Assembly (NCBI GenBank): GCA_964585225.1
Contig: CAZPCZ010000036.1
Span: 1-13,904 of the forward strand
Source: CAZPCZ01 sp964585225
GTDB taxonomy: Bacteria > Patescibacteriota > Patescibacteriia > JACPHY01
Length of the DNA stretch: 13,904 nucleotides
Direction: 5' to 3'
Shown in pieces: positions 11,737 through 13,904 of the stretch. A model generated the notes under the pieces. The model worked only from the letters and a program-made list of their open reading frames with translations. It searched no databases and was not told the origin of the DNA. The stretch's first letter is position 1; every line of letters starts with the position of its first letter. A program made the position numbers and the translations under genes.

Positions 11737-12729
11737 ATGGTAACCGTCGCGCATCTCCTCACCACCACAAAAACCACCGACCGCCGAGACCCCGAGCGCC
11801 TCCTCGCGCACGTGCTCAGGAAGCCGCGGGAGTGGATCCTCGCACATCCAGAGGCGACCGTGCGGACAACTATGGCCGCACGCTACCGTCGCCTCCTCCG
11901 ACGCCTCGAGCGAGGTGAGCCGCTCCCCTACCTCCTTGGGGAGCACTGGTTCTATGGCCGCCCGTTCACCGTGAACCGCAGCGTCCTCATCCCAAGACCG
12001 GAGAGCGAATTGCTGGTCGAGCTGGCGCTCGACCGAACGCAGAATGCAGAATGCAGAATGCAGAATTCCACCATCGTCGACGTGGGAACGGGCTCCGGGT
12101 GCATCGCGGTGACGTTGGCCGCTCTCCTCTCACATATGCGCGTCGTTGCCACCGACACCTCCACGGCCGCGCTCCGTGCCTCTCGTGCGAACGCTCGACG
12201 ACACGGAGTCAGCGACTGCATCACGTTTCTCAAGGGGGATCTTTTGGGACCGCTCGAGTTTATCCTGAGTGGAGCGAGAGCGAAACGAAGGATCTCACGA
12301 GCCGGTAGAGGCGACCAACGCTATGGAGGGACAGCGCGCATGGGTGAGATCCTTCGGCGCGCGGCGCCTCAGGATAAACTTTTAATACTGGCGAATTTGC
12401 CCTACCTCACCACCGCCGAGTGGCGGTCACTCCCGCAACCCATCCGCGACTACGAGCCGCGCGAAGCCCTCGACGGCGGCCCGGACGGACTCAAGCATTT
12501 CCGCAAGCTGTTCTCACAGTTTCGTTCCCTCTACACCTCTACACCTCTACACCTCTACACCTTTCTCGAAATAGACCCGAGACGCAAACGCGCGATTACT
12601 GCACTGGTACGCAAAACGCTCCCCAAGTGGAGAGCGTCGTGGCACCGCGATTTGGCAGGGAGATGGAGGATTCTTGATTTGTGTTCTTCGATGCGAGAAA
12701 TGGGCTGTGGAGAAAATAGAAAATGGTAA
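11737..12729 (+). CDS. prmC: Release factor glutamine methyltransferase PrmC (HemK), repeat-invaded
   Basis: PrmC transfers a methyl group from S-adenosylmethionine to the Gln of the GGQ motif of release factors. The 330-residue frame shows an N-terminal helical domain (1-75), IPRPESELLVE (85-95), SAM loop VDVGTGSG (114-121), ATDTS (138-142), GDLL (167-170), the active-site NLPY (220-223, usually NPPY) and EPREALDGGPDGL (240-252). Typical length is about 280. The surplus is explained by three repeats: GCAGAAT words (residues about 101-110), a 124-bp palindrome (about 174-215) between GDLL and NLPY, and CTACACCT words (about 264-275). All keep the frame, so the enzyme may still work. The last 18 residues run into an AT-rich repeat. 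No Shine-Dalgarno precedes ATG 11737. Confidence 0.9.
   Translation: MVTVAHLLTTTKTTDRRDPERLLAHVLRKPREWILAHPEATVRTTMAARYRRLLRRLERGEPLPYLLGEHWFYGRPFTVNRSVLIPRPESELLVELALDRTQNAECRMQNSTIVDVGTGSGCIAVTLAALLSHMRVVATDTSTAALRASRANARRHGVSDCITFLKGDLLGPLEFILSGARAKRRISRAGRGDQRYGGTARMGEILRRAAPQDKLLILANLPYLTTAEWRSLPQPIRDYEPREALDGGPDGLKHFRKLFSQFRSLYTSTPLHLYTFLEIDPRRKRAITALVRKTLPKWRASWHRDLAGRWRILDLCSSMREMGCGENRKW
12039..12066. repeat. GCAGAAT heptamer x4 inside prmC
   Basis: Four perfect copies of a 7-bp word (28 bp), encoding QNAECRMQNS. It lies just before the SAM-binding loop, in a surface segment that varies among PrmC proteins. Confidence 0.85.
12257..12380. repeat. 124-bp composite palindrome inserted in prmC
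   Basis: Outer arms AGTTTATCCTGAG (12257-12269) and CTCAGGATAAACT (12368-12380) are perfect reverse complements, 13 bp. Inner arms CGAAGGATCTCAC (12286-12298) and GTGAGATCCTTCG (12344-12356) are also perfect, 13 bp. It interrupts prmC between GDLLGPL and LILANLPY yet has no stop in that frame. A partial copy lies at 12821-12858. Confidence 0.85.
12531..12562. repeat. Octamer tandem repeat, copy set 3, inside prmC
   Basis: Four perfect CTACACCT units. They encode LYTSTPLHLYT just before the FLEIDPRR strand of PrmC. Same unit family as 7915-7946 and 11675-11714; this set is the least decayed, so probably the youngest. Confidence 0.85.
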
Positions 12730-12800
12730 TGGAAATCTGAAACGGGAAATGCGGACTTTCTCTTTTCCGTTTTCTATAACCATCTTCCCGTTTCCAAACA
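12711..12800. repeat. Purine/pyrimidine word repeat with crossing inverted repeats
   Basis: Words such as GAAAATGG and GAAACGGGAA on the left are mirrored on the right: ATAGAAAA (12716-12723) with TTTTCTAT (12770-12777), and GAAACGGGAA (12739-12748) with TTCCCGTTTC (12785-12794). The two pairings cross. The left part forms the end of prmC. Composition is far more AT-rich than neighbouring genes. Confidence 0.5.
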
Positions 12801-12820
12801 GCTATTTTCCGACAGCGTAA

Positions 12821-12858
12821 GGTCCTTCGTCGTCCTTCGGACTCCTCAGGATAAACTT
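12821..12858. repeat. Partial copy of the prmC palindrome family
   Basis: GTCCTTCG words followed by CTCAGGATAAACTT (12845-12858), which repeats the right outer arm at 12368-12381. It ends 8 bases before the pilin stop codon (convergent genes). Confidence 0.7.
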
Positions 12859-12865
12859 GACGAAC

Positions 12866-13330
12866 TCACGGTCCCACCGTCACCGTCCCCGCCGGACCCG
12901 CGTCGGAGGCGCGTTCGCGATAGTACTTCATGGTATATGTTGCCCCAGTGGCGGACTGGTACGAGTAACAGTGCGCGCCGGTTCCCGCGGCTGATGGTAA
13001 CGTCGCCGGAGCGGTCGGATCGCCTGGGACGATCTTCATGACATCCTTCGCCTTGAGATCCACGGACACCGCGTCGCTGCCGTTCACGCAGAGCTCCGTC
13101 GCGGCAACAGGGTACCGGCTCTGGCTCGTCGCGTAGAGCGAGAACGCTTTCTGGAGCTGCGAGACGTCCGCGGATCGCTTCGCATCACGCGCTTTCGCGC
13201 GTGCGACGTTCACGCCAGTCACCGCGAGCGTCGCGAGGAGCCCGATGATGCCGATGACGATGAGGAGTTCGATGAGGGTGAAGCCGAAACGCACTCGATA
13301 CGTACGGTACATAAAGTAGGTGCTTCTCAT
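12866..13330 (-). CDS. Type IV prepilin-like protein
   Basis: The 154-residue product has a class III signal: RFG (14-16) then FTLIELLIVIGIIGLLATLAV (17-37). Cleavage is after Gly16, Phe is residue 1 of the mature form, and Glu is at mature position 5. After the hydrophobic helix comes ARAKARDAKRSADVSQLQKAFSLYATSQSRYP, typical of short CPR and Gram-positive pilins. Cys81 and Cys121 may form the C-terminal disulfide loop. Prepilin peptidase would trim it, and it would join a type IV pilus used for attachment or DNA uptake. The first ATG (13330) gives a 16-residue leader; ATG 13312 gives a 10-residue leader, equally possible. No Shine-Dalgarno is clear. No other pilus gene is nearby except the GspE-N-like protein at 10975. 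Confidence 0.9.
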   Translation of the reverse strand: MRSTYFMYRTYRVRFGFTLIELLIVIGIIGLLATLAVTGVNVARAKARDAKRSADVSQLQKAFSLYATSQSRYPVAATELCVNGSDAVSVDLKAKDVMKIVPGDPTAPATLPSAAGTGAHCYSYQSATGATYTMKYYRERASDAGPAGTVTVGP

Positions 13331-13364
13331 TCCAAAGACGACAACTGCCTAACGTCTAATTCCT

Positions 13365-13455
13365 AATTTCTAATTTCTAATCAATGACCAATACCCAAGC
13401 ACCAATGACCAATTTGGGCATTTCGATTTTGGTTGTTATTTAGAAATTAGAAATT
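13365..13455. repeat. AT-rich element with 16-bp perfect inverted ends
   Basis: AATTTCTAATTTCTAA (13365-13380) and TTAGAAATTAGAAATT (13440-13455) are exact reverse complements. Between them CAATGACCAAT occurs twice (13382-13392, 13403-13413). A further GAAATTT word reaches the end of the DUF3048 fragment. No frame for a protein. It separates that fragment from the pilin gene. Confidence 0.7.
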
Positions 13456-13460
13456 CGTCA

Positions 13461-13835
13461 TTAGAAATTTTGGGCGCTGAAGTCCACCACCTCCACCCAC
13501 GTGGTCCCTGGCCTGAGCGCGATGGGTGTGCCGTCTGCTCGGAGGAGCTGGAGGCGCGGAGAGCCGCCGACGTTCCAGTCCCACGTCCCATCAGTGCGCC
13601 GTCCACCGGTGAACACCACAGCGGCTTGTGGAGCATTCGTAGGCTGAATCGGTGGTTCGAGCGCAGAGATCCCCAAGCGTCCGATCGCATCGAGGACGCG
13701 AGATCGCACTCGGAGCACTACGATGTTCACCGCACGCACCTCGCGCTCGTCCGCTCCCGACCGTACTCGATGGAGCGACCCGCCCTGAAAACGGATGTAC
13801 ACACCCGCGTCCACATCGTAATTCCATTCTACCAC
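13461..13835 (-). CDS. C-terminal part of a DUF3048 (YerB-like) protein, probably truncated
   Basis: The 124-codon frame begins at GTG 13833-13835 (VEWNYDVDAGVYIRFQGG) and ends ALRPGTTWVEVVDFSAQNF. The pattern WxYD-G-Y-R, NIVVL, GTWDWN, and RADGTPIxLxPGTTWVEVV is that of the C-terminal half of DUF3048 proteins such as YerB, which are usually above 300 residues, secreted or lipid-anchored. The N-terminal two thirds are missing. Reading upstream in frame, residues fitting the family (RAYVVEWNYD) go on until TAG at 13863-13865, so the gene may be broken by this stop or by a shift near the window edge. The stop codon overlaps an AT-rich repeat. It may be a pseudogene remnant. Family assignment is by motif memory. 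Confidence 0.5.
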   Translation of the reverse strand: MVEWNYDVDAGVYIRFQGGSLHRVRSGADEREVRAVNIVVLRVRSRVLDAIGRLGISALEPPIQPTNAPQAAVVFTGGRRTDGTWDWNVGGSPRLQLLRADGTPIALRPGTTWVEVVDFSAQNF

Positions 13836-13904
13836 GTACGCACGACGATCGCAATCTGCAACCTAAAATGTAGGTGAACGCCTCTCCGCTCTGCAAATAA
13901 GAAT

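Noticed and set aside
12531..12562. CTACACCT units as a CRISPR-like array
   Set aside because: Unit is 8 bp with no spacers; it is a plain tandem repeat inside prmC.

Overview
The window looks like a chromosomal piece of a GC-rich Candidate Phyla Radiation (Patescibacteria) bacterium. The evidence is gene content and style: a NrtR-type Nudix regulator, a short type IV prepilin, a DUF3048 remnant, a divergent PrmC with NLPY in place of NPPY, compact sigma70 promoters, and many short word-like and palindromic repeats at gene borders. I cannot place it more finely.

Left block (1-5193, all minus strand) is a NAD-metabolism neighbourhood. In transcription order it holds nrtR (Nudix sensor fused to a winged helix), an SPFH/band-7 protein directly followed by a divergent NAD kinase, a nicotinamidase-like protein, and a PP2C-type phosphatase running off the left edge. 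Four copies of a GTGT-N7-ACA(C)-type half-palindrome lie on promoters of nrtR, of SPFH-nadK (two copies) and of the phosphatase, so one NrtR regulon probably links them. SPFH-nadK has a roughly 300-nt leader whose ends can pair.

Middle block (5310-9042, plus strand): a 666-residue secreted proline-rich, cysteine-rich, helical protein with its own promoter and terminator, then rpmE (L31) and prfA (RF1).

Large non-coding block (9043-10974): no credible gene. A strong promoter (TTGACA-16-TACGAT) is followed by about 1.58 kb dense in hairpins, several with GNRA or UUCG loops, ending in a terminator-like hairpin. I read this as one large structured RNA, about 9174-10757, of a kind I do not recognise. 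It is the main candidate for something undescribed.

Right block: a small protein joining a ClpX-type zinc finger to a GspE/PilB N-terminal domain; prmC, which modifies RF1 and has been entered by three different repeats while staying in frame; then, on the minus strand, a type IV prepilin and the C-terminal part of a DUF3048 protein. Every call is by eye; no searches or folding programs were run.
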